Shown: positions 35,930 through 44,861 of the stretch, piece after piece
Position numbering within the stretch: the first letter of the stretch is position 1
Layout: each line of letters opens with the position of its first letter
Source: Pelagicoccus enzymogenes
Lineage (GTDB): Bacteria; Verrucomicrobiota; Verrucomicrobiia; Opitutales; Opitutaceae
Direction: 5' to 3'
Assembly: GCF_014803405.1 (NCBI RefSeq)
Contig: NZ_JACYFG010000036.1
Coordinates: 124,001 to 188,000, forward strand
Length of the DNA stretch: 64,000 bases
Notes under the pieces: model-generated
What the model saw: the letters and a program-made list of their open reading frames with translations, nothing else
What the model was told of the DNA's origin: nothing
The model's database searches: none
Translations under genes and position numbers: made by a program

Positions 35930-36829
35930 ATGCCCATTCCTCAAACCAACGACGGCAGTCAACAGCCGCCCCGGATCGAACTATTCCTCAATGCAGGTTG
36001 CCTCGTGGACCTTCCTCCCCATGCAACGGCTCCCAGCGGGGAGCTTCGGTCCGTGTATTCTAAAATCAAGGACATCGGATTCGCTGGCATGCAGGACGGA
36101 GACTTCGAACTCGCCAAGGATGTCGGACTGCAAATCGCCGCCGGAGCCCGCGTGAACTCCCCCGAAGAAATAGAGCCATTGGTGGAGAAGCATCTCTCCC
36201 AAGGCCAGATTGCCACCACTTTGCATTGCGGCTGGGGCATGGAAAGCGACGCAGAGGTAGACGCCTACGCGACCACCGTGCTCGATATCGCCACACGCTA
36301 CCGCTATCCGCTCTTCATCGAGACGCATCGAGCAACAATCACCCAGGACAATTGGCGAACCGTCGAGCTGGTAAAACGCTTTCCCGAGCTACGCTTCAAT
36401 GGCGACTTCTCCCATTGGTACGCTGGACTGGAGATGGTCAACGGACACTGGGATGAAAAAATCGACTTCATTCGCCCCGTGCTGGAAAGGGTCCGTTTTC
36501 TGCACGGCCGCATCGCGGACCCTGGCTCCATCCAAGCTCCGCTCTCCCTTGATCCAGATGCTGGATACATCCAGCACTTTCGGGAGATCTGGAACATATG
36601 CTTCCAAGGATTCCTGGCAGCAGCCAAACAAGGAGACTTTCTGGTATTCGCGCCCGAGCTCCTTTGGCCTCAAATCTACTACGCCCGCATGCAAAGGCAG
36701 CCCGACGGCTCAGTCGTGGAATCAGGCGACCGCTGGGCTGACGTCCTAGTCATCAAGCAAATCGCCCTCCAGGAATTCGAGAAGGCGACAGCTCGTTGTA
36801 GGAGCGTGCTCGCCACGCGATTTCCCTAA
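35930..36829 (+). CDS. Sugar phosphate isomerase/epimerase-like TIM barrel
   Basis: About 299 residues from ATG 35930. A xylose-isomerase-like (AP endonuclease 2) barrel: IKDIGFAGMQDGD, YPLFIETHRATITQDNWRTVELVKRFPELRFNGDFSHWYAGLEM, and RFLHGRIADPG. Candidate metal ligands are the Glu/His in ETH, Asp-x-x-His in GDFSHW and His in LHGR. The reaction is unknown, typically ketose epimerisation or dehydration. The last ten residues (CRSVLATRFP) are encoded by a REP element. It may be co-transcribed with PhyH. Confidence 0.78.
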   Translation: MPIPQTNDGSQQPPRIELFLNAGCLVDLPPHATAPSGELRSVYSKIKDIGFAGMQDGDFELAKDVGLQIAAGARVNSPEEIEPLVEKHLSQGQIATTLHCGWGMESDAEVDAYATTVLDIATRYRYPLFIETHRATITQDNWRTVELVKRFPELRFNGDFSHWYAGLEMVNGHWDEKIDFIRPVLERVRFLHGRIADPGSIQAPLSLDPDAGYIQHFREIWNICFQGFLAAAKQGDFLVFAPELLWPQIYYARMQRQPDGSVVESGDRWADVLVIKQIALQEFEKATARCRSVLATRFP

Positions 36830-36858
36830 AAATCCCCGTAGGACGCTTACGCCCTACG
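36798..36858. repeat. REP cluster forming the 3' end of a CDS
   Basis: GTAGGAGCGTGCTCGCCACG (36798 onward) has a GCGTG / CACGC stem. A second palindrome CGTAGGACGCTTACGCCCTACG region at 36837-36858 has CGTAGG / CCTACG arms. The first unit is translated as the isomerase C-terminus and supplies no in-frame TAG there; the stop is TAA at 36827. Confidence 0.75.
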
Positions 36859-36873
36859 AGCATCCTTTCAAAA

Positions 36874-37647
36874 CTAATGCTCGAAATCCGGCACCTCGCT
36901 GGTCGAGGTCCACCCACCGTCTACCACGATTGTCTGCCCCGTGATCTGCGACGACTCCGGACTGATCAAGAACAGCACTGCGTTTGCAATGTCCGAAGGA
37001 AAGGCAGCCCTGCCCGTAGGCGTCGTCTTCGCCCACTTCTCAGCAAACATCGGATCTCCTGCCGCTGTACGTTCCGTCACCGTCGCGCCAGGCGACACCG
37101 CGTTAGATGTGATGCCATGAGGCGCCAACTCCGCAACGAGCCCCTTTGCTAGCATCCGCAAAGCCGCCTTCGTCATTCCATAACAAACGATGCCCTCGTG
37201 GGCCTGATGTCCGGTCACGGACGAGATAAAAACCAGTCGCCCGCCCTCGCCTTGCTTCACCATTTCCAGGGCGGCGAACTTGGCGAGGAACACCGATCCC
37301 TGCAGGTTCAGATCCAACATCTTGCGCAGCTCGGCGACCTCTACCTCCAAGAAACGATTGAAAATCGTGAGCCCGGCATTGGCCACCGCGACGTGCAAGC
37401 CTCCAAAACGCTGCACCGCCAGCTTGACCATTTCCTCGATGAATACCGGATCGGAGGCATCGCCCGCACAGGCAACACAGAGCTCGCCGCTCGGGTCGAT
37501 TGACAGAGCCGCTTCCCGGGCGAGCGCGTCGTCACGATCGTTCAGCAGCAGCCTGGCGCCTTGCTTCGCGATGGAACGGGCGATTTCCAAACCAATCCCG
37601 CATCCCGCGCCTGTGACGATCGCAACCTTGCCTTCCAGTTTTCCCAT
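36874..37647 (-). CDS. SDR-family oxidoreductase
   Basis: A 257-residue classical SDR: KVAIVTGAGCGIGLEIARSIAKQGARLLLNDRD (cofactor site; the Asp after the second strand favours NAD), VANAGL, FISSVTGHQAHEGIVCYGMTKAALRML (Ser, Tyr, Lys). GQTIVVDGGW closes the fold. It is 18 bp from the upstream esterase and convergent with the isomerase gene. A hydroxy-acid or sugar-alcohol substrate is likely; not assignable further. Confidence 0.86.
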   Translation of the reverse strand: MGKLEGKVAIVTGAGCGIGLEIARSIAKQGARLLLNDRDDALAREAALSIDPSGELCVACAGDASDPVFIEEMVKLAVQRFGGLHVAVANAGLTIFNRFLEVEVAELRKMLDLNLQGSVFLAKFAALEMVKQGEGGRLVFISSVTGHQAHEGIVCYGMTKAALRMLAKGLVAELAPHGITSNAVSPGATVTERTAAGDPMFAEKWAKTTPTGRAAFPSDIANAVLFLISPESSQITGQTIVVDGGWTSTSEVPDFEH

Positions 37648-37665
37648 GAGCTCGAACAGCTGATA

Positions 37666-39585
37666 CTACTCTGCCTTGAAGGGCGAGGCCGGCAAGCCTT
37701 CCTTGTTGAATAGATTCCCCTCCGCCACGTTGGCCCATCCATAGCGGACCGCCTTCACCAACGAAACCTGCTTCGAACGCAGCACCACCTCGTCGTCTTC
37801 GATAGTTGCCTTTGCGGCGTGAAAAGCCCCGTCCCTCCCGGCGACCTCAAATCCATACAATTCGCCTCCTTTGGCCAGCAAGCCGCTACCTGTACTTGAA
37901 AAGCGTATACGCGCAGTTTTTCCTTTTGCCCTCCAAGACTCGAAGACCGGGCCCGAGTAAACGATCTCTTCCCCGTAGGAGAGCGCCCGAGCCGCCAATG
38001 CCAAGCGTTGACCGACCGGTTCCTTGTTCGCAGGGTGGATATCCGTGGCGTCCCCCACATCGATCGTCACCACCATCGCGGTGGTCTCCGTCGCCTTTTC
38101 AGCCAAACGCTGAGCTTCGCGAATCTCAGGAGGCATGCCTTCGTAGGGAGCAATCTGCACGTAAAGGAAAGGCAGGTTCGGCGCCCCCCAATGCTCTCGC
38201 CAATCCGCGATCAAAGCCGGCAAGAGCCGTTCGTATTCCGCAGCCTTGCCCGCGTTGGCCTCGCCCTGGTAAAAGACGAATCCTCTCAAAGCATAGGGAA
38301 CCAAGGGAGCGATCATCGCATTAAAGAGCACCGTGGGAGCCCCTGGATTTTGGCTGAGGTCCTGCGGAGGCCAAGGCCCCTGCCCCAATTGCAAGGTGAA
38401 GCGCGACTCCCAGACACCCGCTAAATCCAGACTGATTCCTGCATTCCCCGTTTGAGAGATCCGCAAGGGCTGCTGCGCGTTCCAAATGCCGCCGCCACCA
38501 CCTGTATCCAAAACGCGCACGAGGATGGCAATTTCTCCCTCCGCCGTGAGGGAACTCGGAATCCGATACTCTCGGGGCGTCTGCCAGCCCGTAGTAGATC
38601 CCAGCAAGCTTCCATTCACCCAAGTCGTATCAATATCGTCAATCGCTCCCAACTCTAACAATAGGTCTTTCCCTCGCAAAGCCGGAGGAAGGGCGACACT
38701 CTTGCGAAACCAGCAAATACCGTCGACTCCCGGATACCCCGCATCTTCCCACATCGCCGGCAAGCTCATCCTTGCCCATTCGGACTTTGGACTGCTCAAA
38801 AGAGCAAGCGGGTCGGAGCCATCGTTTTCGCGGAACCATAACTCCAGCTTTTCCTCATACTTTTGTTTGATCTCGTCCAGATCGCCAGCGAACTCGAGTT
38901 GAGCCTCAGCTTGATCTACGTATCCAGGAAATGCGGACAATCCTTCCAAGCTCGTCCATGCTTCGGCGGGCGTTCCACCCCATGAGCTATGAATGATGCC
39001 CACAGGCACGCCTGCGGCTAGGTGCACGTCCCGGGCGAAGAAATAACCGACTGCCGTAAAGTCAGTCACCGACTCGGGTGTGCAAACGCGCCAATGCGCC
39101 TCGACCTCCTCCTGCGTTCGCAAGTCTCTCGACTGCTTCACGTAGAGCTCGCGAATCATGGGGTACGCTGCAGCGGCCGCTTCCTCCTGCCAGCCGATGA
39201 TGTCCTTTTGCCCGCCTCGCGGCCCGAGCTGTCGCTCCATGTTCGACTGCCCTCCGCACAGCCACACGTCCCCCACTAGTACGTCCTCGAAAACGATAGC
39301 CTCGCGCGTCGCGCTTCCCGTTACCACGAGTTCCCGAGCTTCAACCGAAGCCGTCATGGGCGCCAGCTCCACTTTCCACTCCCCCTCGCTATCCGCCTTC
39401 GCGCTCGCGCTCTGTCTGGCAAAGCCAACCTGAACCCGCTCCCCCACAGCTGCCCTTCCCCAAACGGGGACCCCTTGTTCTCGCTGGAGCACCATGTGGT
39501 CGCCAAAGGGGCTTGCCACCTGGACTTCTGCTAGGGAGCAGACTGGGATAAGAATGAGGGAAACAGCAAGGAAGCAGCTCTTCAT
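37666..39585 (-). CDS. Secreted sialate O-acetylesterase (SASA/CE20-like) esterase
   Basis: About 639 residues from ATG 39585; a GTG at 39597 is possible. Signal peptide MKSCFLAVSLILIPVCSLAE. SPFGDHMVLQRE is the family N-terminus, and WLCGGQSNMERQLG gives the SGNH Ser. A jelly-roll insert lies at about residues 300-400 (WEDAGYPGVDGICWFRKSVALP). VVTIDVGDATDIHPANKEPVGQRLA holds the catalytic Asp/His. Such enzymes remove acetyl groups from glycans, including pectin and xylan. It is upstream of the SDR and downstream of a small lipoprotein gene. Confidence 0.85.
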   Translation of the reverse strand: MKSCFLAVSLILIPVCSLAEVQVASPFGDHMVLQREQGVPVWGRAAVGERVQVGFARQSASAKADSEGEWKVELAPMTASVEARELVVTGSATREAIVFEDVLVGDVWLCGGQSNMERQLGPRGGQKDIIGWQEEAAAAAYPMIRELYVKQSRDLRTQEEVEAHWRVCTPESVTDFTAVGYFFARDVHLAAGVPVGIIHSSWGGTPAEAWTSLEGLSAFPGYVDQAEAQLEFAGDLDEIKQKYEEKLELWFRENDGSDPLALLSSPKSEWARMSLPAMWEDAGYPGVDGICWFRKSVALPPALRGKDLLLELGAIDDIDTTWVNGSLLGSTTGWQTPREYRIPSSLTAEGEIAILVRVLDTGGGGGIWNAQQPLRISQTGNAGISLDLAGVWESRFTLQLGQGPWPPQDLSQNPGAPTVLFNAMIAPLVPYALRGFVFYQGEANAGKAAEYERLLPALIADWREHWGAPNLPFLYVQIAPYEGMPPEIREAQRLAEKATETTAMVVTIDVGDATDIHPANKEPVGQRLALAARALSYGEEIVYSGPVFESWRAKGKTARIRFSSTGSGLLAKGGELYGFEVAGRDGAFHAAKATIEDDEVVLRSKQVSLVKAVRYGWANVAEGNLFNKEGLPASPFKAE

Positions 39586-39672
39586 CGCGCGAACCACATC
39601 ACGAATGCCGTCAATGGCCAGATTCCATTTCCCCGTCCAAATGAGTGAGGCTACTACTTTTTTTCGGCCACC

Positions 39673-40179
39673 TTACTTTTCCATGTGGCCCGTGTATTTT
39701 ATCGGATCCCATTCGTCCAATTTCCTTTTACGGATGACTGTCGTAAAAACATATTGGGCATCATAGATATTATCCGTTGTGGTCGGCAAAGGCTCTCCCT
39801 CTAGAACCATCCGCACCTCCATTATGACGGCCTTCATCATTCGCGATCTTTTTCCCAGATTATCCCCCGGCAAAGGTGGAGCCCCAGGTCGCGTCACGCG
39901 CGCACTGACGAAGCCACGATCCCTTTCTTTAGAATAGGTCACCCGCTCCAACACAAAGGCATAGCCGTTATTGTCGAGACAGACCTCTGCGCACCGCAGC
40001 AGGCAAAGGTCGTTTATGTAATCCCAACTTTTGCCGGTGTGAGCAACCATCCTCACATTCCATAATTGCCCAGATAACCTTCCTTCCTCGAATCCACCCG
40101 TGTGGTCCCGCGGCCAATAGTAGGACTCGCAGGAGCTGAGCAAGAAAACGACAGGCAACAGCAGGATATACTTCTTCAT
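39673..40179 (-). CDS. Small lipoprotein, CC0125/CC1285-like
   Basis: A 168-residue protein with a lipoprotein leader MKKYILLLPVVFLLSSCESYYW (lipobox LSSC). The segment NDLCLLRCAEVCLDNNGYAFVL resembles the LLRAAELTLENGY block of the CC0125/CC1285 lipoprotein family. The rest (GRLSGQLWNVRMVAHTG, VFTTVIRKRKLDEWDP) is not recognised. It is probably anchored in a membrane facing the periplasm. Function unknown. Confidence 0.65.
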   Translation of the reverse strand: MKKYILLLPVVFLLSSCESYYWPRDHTGGFEEGRLSGQLWNVRMVAHTGKSWDYINDLCLLRCAEVCLDNNGYAFVLERVTYSKERDRGFVSARVTRPGAPPLPGDNLGKRSRMMKAVIMEVRMVLEGEPLPTTTDNIYDAQYVFTTVIRKRKLDEWDPIKYTGHMEK

Positions 40180-40300
40180 GAATCGATTCGCTTGCTGACA
40201 AGCAAGCGGCGTTGGGGGCCGCGCCTATTGCAGGCGCTTGGCAGGAGCTCGTGGGACGACGCAACAGCTGATCCTATTCACTCCCAATCATATATTGCCT

Positions 40301-41596
40301 CTATAAACTCTCGAATCGCTTCCCGTTCACTACCACGTTCTTCACTTTTAGCCCATCCACCGGCCCCAAGGTGATCGCCTCGTTCTCGATTTTCATCTCA
40401 AGGTTCTCAATCGTGATGTCCTCGATCGTATCCAATGGATTCCCCATCAACTCGCCCCACTTGCCGGTCCAGCCTTTCACGTTGCGGATGGTTACGTTAC
40501 GCACGACCGAGCGCGGTGGTTCCTCTCCCTTGAGGTCAAAAAACTGGGTCCAAGGCTTCACGTCGAAAATCCCGCCTCCCGCTTCGAAGACGATGTTTTC
40601 GTAGAGCAAATTCTCGTAGGTCTGAGGCGTATCCGGGCGCAACTTGAGGCGCACAAGCTTGTTCCACCCCGTCACGACACAGTCACGCACGACCACGTTG
40701 CGCACGATCGTCGCTTCGCTGCCCAAGGTGACCACACCATGTCCGCTGTCGAAGCGACAGTTCTCGATCAGGATATCCTCCACCGGAGGGCTGGATTCAT
40801 CCTCGAGGGCGCGCGGACCCTTCGTACCCTTAATTGCGATACAGTCGTCTCCGACCGTAATGAAGCAGTCCCTCACCGTCACCCGCTGACAGCTGTCGAT
40901 ATCGATGCCATCAGAACTCGGAGCCCGATCCGGAGGAGTTCCGTTGGGCGAAGTGATGCTGACACCCGAAATCGTCACGTCTTGCGAACGATAGACATGA
41001 ATATTCCAGAAGCCGGAATCCTGCAGCGAGATTCCCTCGATCAGCACATCCTTGCACTGGTCGATAAACATCATGCGCGGGCGCTCGACTTCCAGATTCG
41101 TGCAATCCGGATTTTCCTCGCGACGCTGCCAAAAGGCTGCCCAAAAAGGTTCCCCGTTTCCATCCAGCAGGCCTTCTCCTGTGATACGGAGCTGATCGAC
41201 ATGCTGAGCATTGACCAGCGCCATACGCCATGGCTCGAAGTGTCCCTCGATACGCGTGTTGCGCTTGGGATAATCTTCTAGCTGCTGAGAACCTTGCAGT
41301 ACGCCTCCCTTTTCTAAATGCAGGCCGACGCCGGGTTTGATAAAGATAGAGCCGGAGCGAAAAACGCCCTCCGGTATCACAACCACTCCACCACCTGCTT
41401 GGGAGGCTGTATCGATGGCTCTTTGAATTGCCTTCGTATTGATCGTGCTCTCGTCGCCAACCGCGCCGTAGTCCGTTATCAAATACTTCTTCCGATCGAG
41501 CAATGGATCGTGCTCGATCGAACTTTGAGCGTAGCCTATCGTTCCAGCCAATGCGAACAAGGTCGCCCCGAGAGTAAGTTGCTTCAATAGCTTCAT
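40301..41596 (-). CDS. Secreted GH28 polygalacturonase-like enzyme
   Basis: A 431-residue right-handed beta-helix with signal peptide MKLLKQLTLGATLFALAGTIGYAQ. DYGAVGDESTINTKAIQRAID is the helix entry. Catalytic positions are readable: Asp229 and Asp232 in SSDGIDID, Asp250/Asp251 in VGDDCIAIK, His286 in SGHG, and Arg316-Leu-Lys318 in place of the RIK motif. GH28 hydrolyses alpha-1,4 galacturonan or rhamnogalacturonan. It is 27 bp downstream of the GH67/GH20-like gene. Confidence 0.92.
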   Translation of the reverse strand: MKLLKQLTLGATLFALAGTIGYAQSSIEHDPLLDRKKYLITDYGAVGDESTINTKAIQRAIDTASQAGGGVVVIPEGVFRSGSIFIKPGVGLHLEKGGVLQGSQQLEDYPKRNTRIEGHFEPWRMALVNAQHVDQLRITGEGLLDGNGEPFWAAFWQRREENPDCTNLEVERPRMMFIDQCKDVLIEGISLQDSGFWNIHVYRSQDVTISGVSITSPNGTPPDRAPSSDGIDIDSCQRVTVRDCFITVGDDCIAIKGTKGPRALEDESSPPVEDILIENCRFDSGHGVVTLGSEATIVRNVVVRDCVVTGWNKLVRLKLRPDTPQTYENLLYENIVFEAGGGIFDVKPWTQFFDLKGEEPPRSVVRNVTIRNVKGWTGKWGELMGNPLDTIEDITIENLEMKIENEAITLGPVDGLKVKNVVVNGKRFESL

Positions 41597-41623
41597 GTCA
41601 TTTCCTTCCGGATTCCGTTTTTG

Positions 41624-43792
41624 TTATTTCGAATTCTTGTGCGCTTCGAGCCACTTCATCTGCTCGTCCCGATCCCACTTTACCTTATCCTCCAAAGTAC
41701 GCTCCCATGGCTTGGCATCCCACATGGAGGAACCTGCCACATAATGCAGACGGGCATAGCTCACGAGCCTTTCATAGACGCGCACGCTTTCCTCCATCTT
41801 TTCCTTCAGATCGTCCGCATAGCGATCCTCACCGCTCACGATCAGCATCCGCTTGGCGAAAGCAGCTTGGATTTTCAGCTGATAATAGCGGGCCGTGAGA
41901 ATAAGGCACTCGCTGTCGCTGACAAAACGCGCCCGCTCGGCTCCGTCAATCCCAGGCAACGCCGCCATGCGCTGGGCGATTTCCTTGGAACGCTGCGCCA
42001 TCTCCACATAGAGCTGCACCAATTCCAGCGGAAGCAGGTTCTTCCGCGACACCTCTCCAACCACAACCTGCTGGGCGTATTGGGCAACCGGGAGCGACCG
42101 CAAGTCCGCAACCTCTTCAAGACCGTAACGCTTCCGGTAAAGCTCGATCGTGTAAGCATCGATCGGACGACTATAGTAACGCTGGCCCGTGTGACCGGTA
42201 GCTCCCACAATCGGGCCTTCCTCGAGCGAGCTCCGGGATCCGATGATCTCGTCCACGTCCGTTTGTACGCGAGCGATCGATGGAGGAAAGAAATTCCCAA
42301 AACGCACTGCGGTCAGGTTTTGCAATCCGGGCAGGATGGGAGCGGTCAAGTCGTACCATTCGTTGAGCAGCTCACCGACTTGGCGGTTGCCGAACTTGCG
42401 ACCAAGCCAATCGGCGGACCATTCCGCTTCTTTCGCTGCATCACGCTTGGCCTTCCAAAGATAGCGTCCTTGCAACAAATGCCACAGCTCGTCCCGCTCG
42501 AAAGCCACCAACGCTTCCCCCTCGCCAAGCGAGTCAACCGTATTGGGCCATACCCAAGCTTGCGGGGGATAAAACCACGACCCCTTGAAGTACCCTTCGT
42601 CCTTCCAGTGCCCCACCATTTCATTGAAGAGCTTCGGGCTTCCGGTGCGATACGGAACAGCGTCGGCCGGGTCGTGCAGGTTGATGATATGCCCCTTGAG
42701 CACCCCCTTCCATTTGCGATGACGTTCATCCGGCCACGGACTAGTGATCGTTTCGTCGTTGTGCTTAAGTTCCGAATACAGGTTTGGATAAAGAGTCGGC
42801 AAGGCCTCCATAAACGCTGGATCCAGCGTCCAATCCCGAATGATCAGCAAAGGCTCCCGCCCCGATTCGCGTGCTGTCTTGAAAATGACGTTTTCGAACC
42901 AGCTCTGCTGATGCTCCAAAGCAAGCGATTCTCCCGGACAAACGTAAAGCCCCACACTGGGAAAGGTCTCGAAGTAGCGTGAAAGCAAGGTGCGGTAGTA
43001 CTCCGCAACAAACGCGTCCGGCACGTCGTAGCGGGTCGGCTCCTTGCCTTCCCGCCCCATCGACTTGGCAAGGTCCTCGCTGATGTGGATATTATAAAAA
43101 TGAGTGAGCACCGTTATGTTCCGTTTGGCGCACTCAGTGGAAAGCCAACGGAACTGCTCTTGGTTGCGACGGATCTCCTCAGCCGTGAAACGGGAGGCCT
43201 CCGGATATTCAGGTAGCTCGAGGATATGCGGGAACAAGTGCCCCGACCAGAGAACCAGCGTATTCAGACGAGCTGACATCATGTAGTCGAGATAGCGTGT
43301 CAGCAGCGGACGATCGAAAAACCACGGAAAGATATCAGGGTGAAGTTCCGATTGGTAGTCCCAGCTTTGGCTCAACATCATCAGCACCGTGCCGCGAATC
43401 TCAAAGTCGGGGTCGCCTTCGACTCCAATAACCGAATACGGCTGCGTCAACTCTTGCGCCCCATAAAGAAAACCAGCCGGAGCAGCAGCATGAACCCGCC
43501 ATCCTCCGCCCGACGCCTCCAGTCGGAAGCCCTCAGTCGAGGCGAAGTCAGCATCCTTCACCCACTCGACCTTATCGGAAAGTCCCGCTTCGCTTAGCAG
43601 GGATCTCGCATGTTGCTCGATGAGCGACTCGCTTGCCGCAGTGGAGACAAAGCCAAATGGCAAAAGCAAACATGCTCCCACCCAAACTCGCCGAAACGTA
43701 GCAATCCGCTTGCTTTCGTTCCCCTCCGCGCTCCTTGCAGTCAACAAGCAGCACAGCCTCCCAATACATCTCAAAACGCAATTCAGTATCAT
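41624..43792 (-). CDS. Secreted GH20/GH67-like alpha-glucuronidase-type protein, unusual leader
   Basis: Up to 722 residues. The first ATG (43792) lies inside a degenerate repeat array and gives a long basic leader before the likely signal sequence (RRVWVGACLLLPFGFVSTAASES); translation may start later at a non-ATG codon. FRLEASGGGWRVHAAAPAGFLYGAQEL is the small alpha/beta domain that precedes GH20, GH67 and DUF4838 barrels. FEIRGTVLMMLSQSWDY and SARLNTLVLWSGHLFPHI begin the TIM barrel. LLIIRDWTLDP and GLYVCPGESLALEHQQSWFE are candidate catalytic strands. The C-terminal 150 residues are helical. Substrate unknown. Confidence 0.65.
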   Translation of the reverse strand: MILNCVLRCIGRLCCLLTARSAEGNESKRIATFRRVWVGACLLLPFGFVSTAASESLIEQHARSLLSEAGLSDKVEWVKDADFASTEGFRLEASGGGWRVHAAAPAGFLYGAQELTQPYSVIGVEGDPDFEIRGTVLMMLSQSWDYQSELHPDIFPWFFDRPLLTRYLDYMMSARLNTLVLWSGHLFPHILELPEYPEASRFTAEEIRRNQEQFRWLSTECAKRNITVLTHFYNIHISEDLAKSMGREGKEPTRYDVPDAFVAEYYRTLLSRYFETFPSVGLYVCPGESLALEHQQSWFENVIFKTARESGREPLLIIRDWTLDPAFMEALPTLYPNLYSELKHNDETITSPWPDERHRKWKGVLKGHIINLHDPADAVPYRTGSPKLFNEMVGHWKDEGYFKGSWFYPPQAWVWPNTVDSLGEGEALVAFERDELWHLLQGRYLWKAKRDAAKEAEWSADWLGRKFGNRQVGELLNEWYDLTAPILPGLQNLTAVRFGNFFPPSIARVQTDVDEIIGSRSSLEEGPIVGATGHTGQRYYSRPIDAYTIELYRKRYGLEEVADLRSLPVAQYAQQVVVGEVSRKNLLPLELVQLYVEMAQRSKEIAQRMAALPGIDGAERARFVSDSECLILTARYYQLKIQAAFAKRMLIVSGEDRYADDLKEKMEESVRVYERLVSYARLHYVAGSSMWDAKPWERTLEDKVKWDRDEQMKWLEAHKNSK

Positions 43793-43822
43793 CAGTTTAA
43801 ATCAGTGTTATCTGTGGTCTAC
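43791..43822 (-). repeat. Degenerate 10-bp tandem array 3' of the ABC permease
   Basis: Read on the minus strand: ACCACAGATA, ACACTGATTT and AACTGATGAT in a row. It starts 10 bp after the permease stop and its last unit supplies the first ATG of the next reading frame. Same design as arrays at 46441 and 52144. Confidence 0.65.
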
Positions 43823-43831
43823 AATCCTCTC

Positions 43832-44827
43832 CTACTTCCCCTCTTTTCCGAAGTGCTCCCGCGCCCGGTCGACCACGATGGCGAGCAAGATCAACCCACC
43901 TAGCAAGGTATTCGAGTAGTTGTCGTTTATCTTAAGAATGACCAAGGCGTGCTGTATCAGCTTGAAAATGACGGCTCCGACAAGAATGCCGACCGGAGAA
44001 ATCAAACTACCGCTTAAACCAGTTCCGCCGATAATAGCCACCGCAAAGGAAATGATCAGCCAATCGTCTCCCGTTTGTGGGGCCGCATTGCCAGACCAGG
44101 AGGCCCACATGATCGCAGCCAAGGCCGAAAAGCCACCTGAAATCACATGGGCAACGACAATCATCCGGTCCGTATTGATTCCGCTGAGACGGGCCGCGTC
44201 GCTATTGCTTCCAGTCGCCAGCAAACGGCGCCCGAGCACCGTATTGCGATAGAGGAAAGATATGCCCCAAAGCACGAAGAGCACGATCAGCACCATGAAG
44301 GGAATGCCAAATGCACCTCCCTGCCCGAGCCACCAAAAGCTTTCGGGTACACGATATGAATTGCCACCGGAAATGCCGGAACGCAGCCCCATGTATACGA
44401 ACATCATCGAAAGCGTCACGATAAAGGCGTCGATCTTGAAACGCGTTATGATCAAGCCATTGATCAGTCCTGTGAGCGGTCCGATGAGAAAGACAAGCGG
44501 CACGCCGATCCAAGGCGACAAGGCTGCGTACTCCGGAGCGATAGCCATGCCGAGGCTTACGGTTATGATGCTGCCGATCGCCCCAACCGTAAGATTCAAG
44601 TCACCTACCGCTAAACAAACCGCTTGCGACATCGCGACCAAGACATAGAAAGCCACGTAGCGACTCTGGCTAAAAAAGGTTTCACCGGTAAGAAAACTCG
44701 TGGACGCCAAGGCCATGGATATCATGAGCAGACCAGCGAACAAGATGAGCCCAAGGGTACGACTGCTCACCCAATCCGTCTGACCGAAGCCGAGGTTCGT
44801 ATTTAAAGTATTAGTACGTGTACTCAT
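43832..44827 (-). CDS. Sugar ABC transporter permease (RbsC/YtfT type)
   Basis: A 331-residue protein with about 8-10 helices and the BPD_transp_2 layout: YVLVAMSQAVCLAVGDLNLTVGAIGSIITVSLGMA, then the conserved GLINGLIITRFKIDAFIVTLSMMFVYMGLRSG and GRRLLATGSNSDAARLSGIN. It ends an operon with its ATPase (35 bp away) and binding protein. There is only one permease, so it likely acts as a homodimer. Substrate probably a pentose or rhamnose-like sugar. Confidence 0.92.
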   Translation of the reverse strand: MSTRTNTLNTNLGFGQTDWVSSRTLGLILFAGLLMISMALASTSFLTGETFFSQSRYVAFYVLVAMSQAVCLAVGDLNLTVGAIGSIITVSLGMAIAPEYAALSPWIGVPLVFLIGPLTGLINGLIITRFKIDAFIVTLSMMFVYMGLRSGISGGNSYRVPESFWWLGQGGAFGIPFMVLIVLFVLWGISFLYRNTVLGRRLLATGSNSDAARLSGINTDRMIVVAHVISGGFSALAAIMWASWSGNAAPQTGDDWLIISFAVAIIGGTGLSGSLISPVGILVGAVIFKLIQHALVILKINDNYSNTLLGGLILLAIVVDRAREHFGKEGK

Positions 44828-44861
44828 AGTGATATATCCAATTCAATTAGATCGTGCCGGC

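Noticed and set aside
40189-40208. Hairpin CGCTTGC-TGACAA-GCAAGCG before the small lipoprotein gene
   Set aside because: Perfect 7-bp stem but no T run and no clear role; not called as a terminator.
41621-42982. 453-codon plus-strand frame opposite the GH67/GH20-like gene
   Set aside because: Shadow of a high-G+C gene; no domain match and no spaced start.
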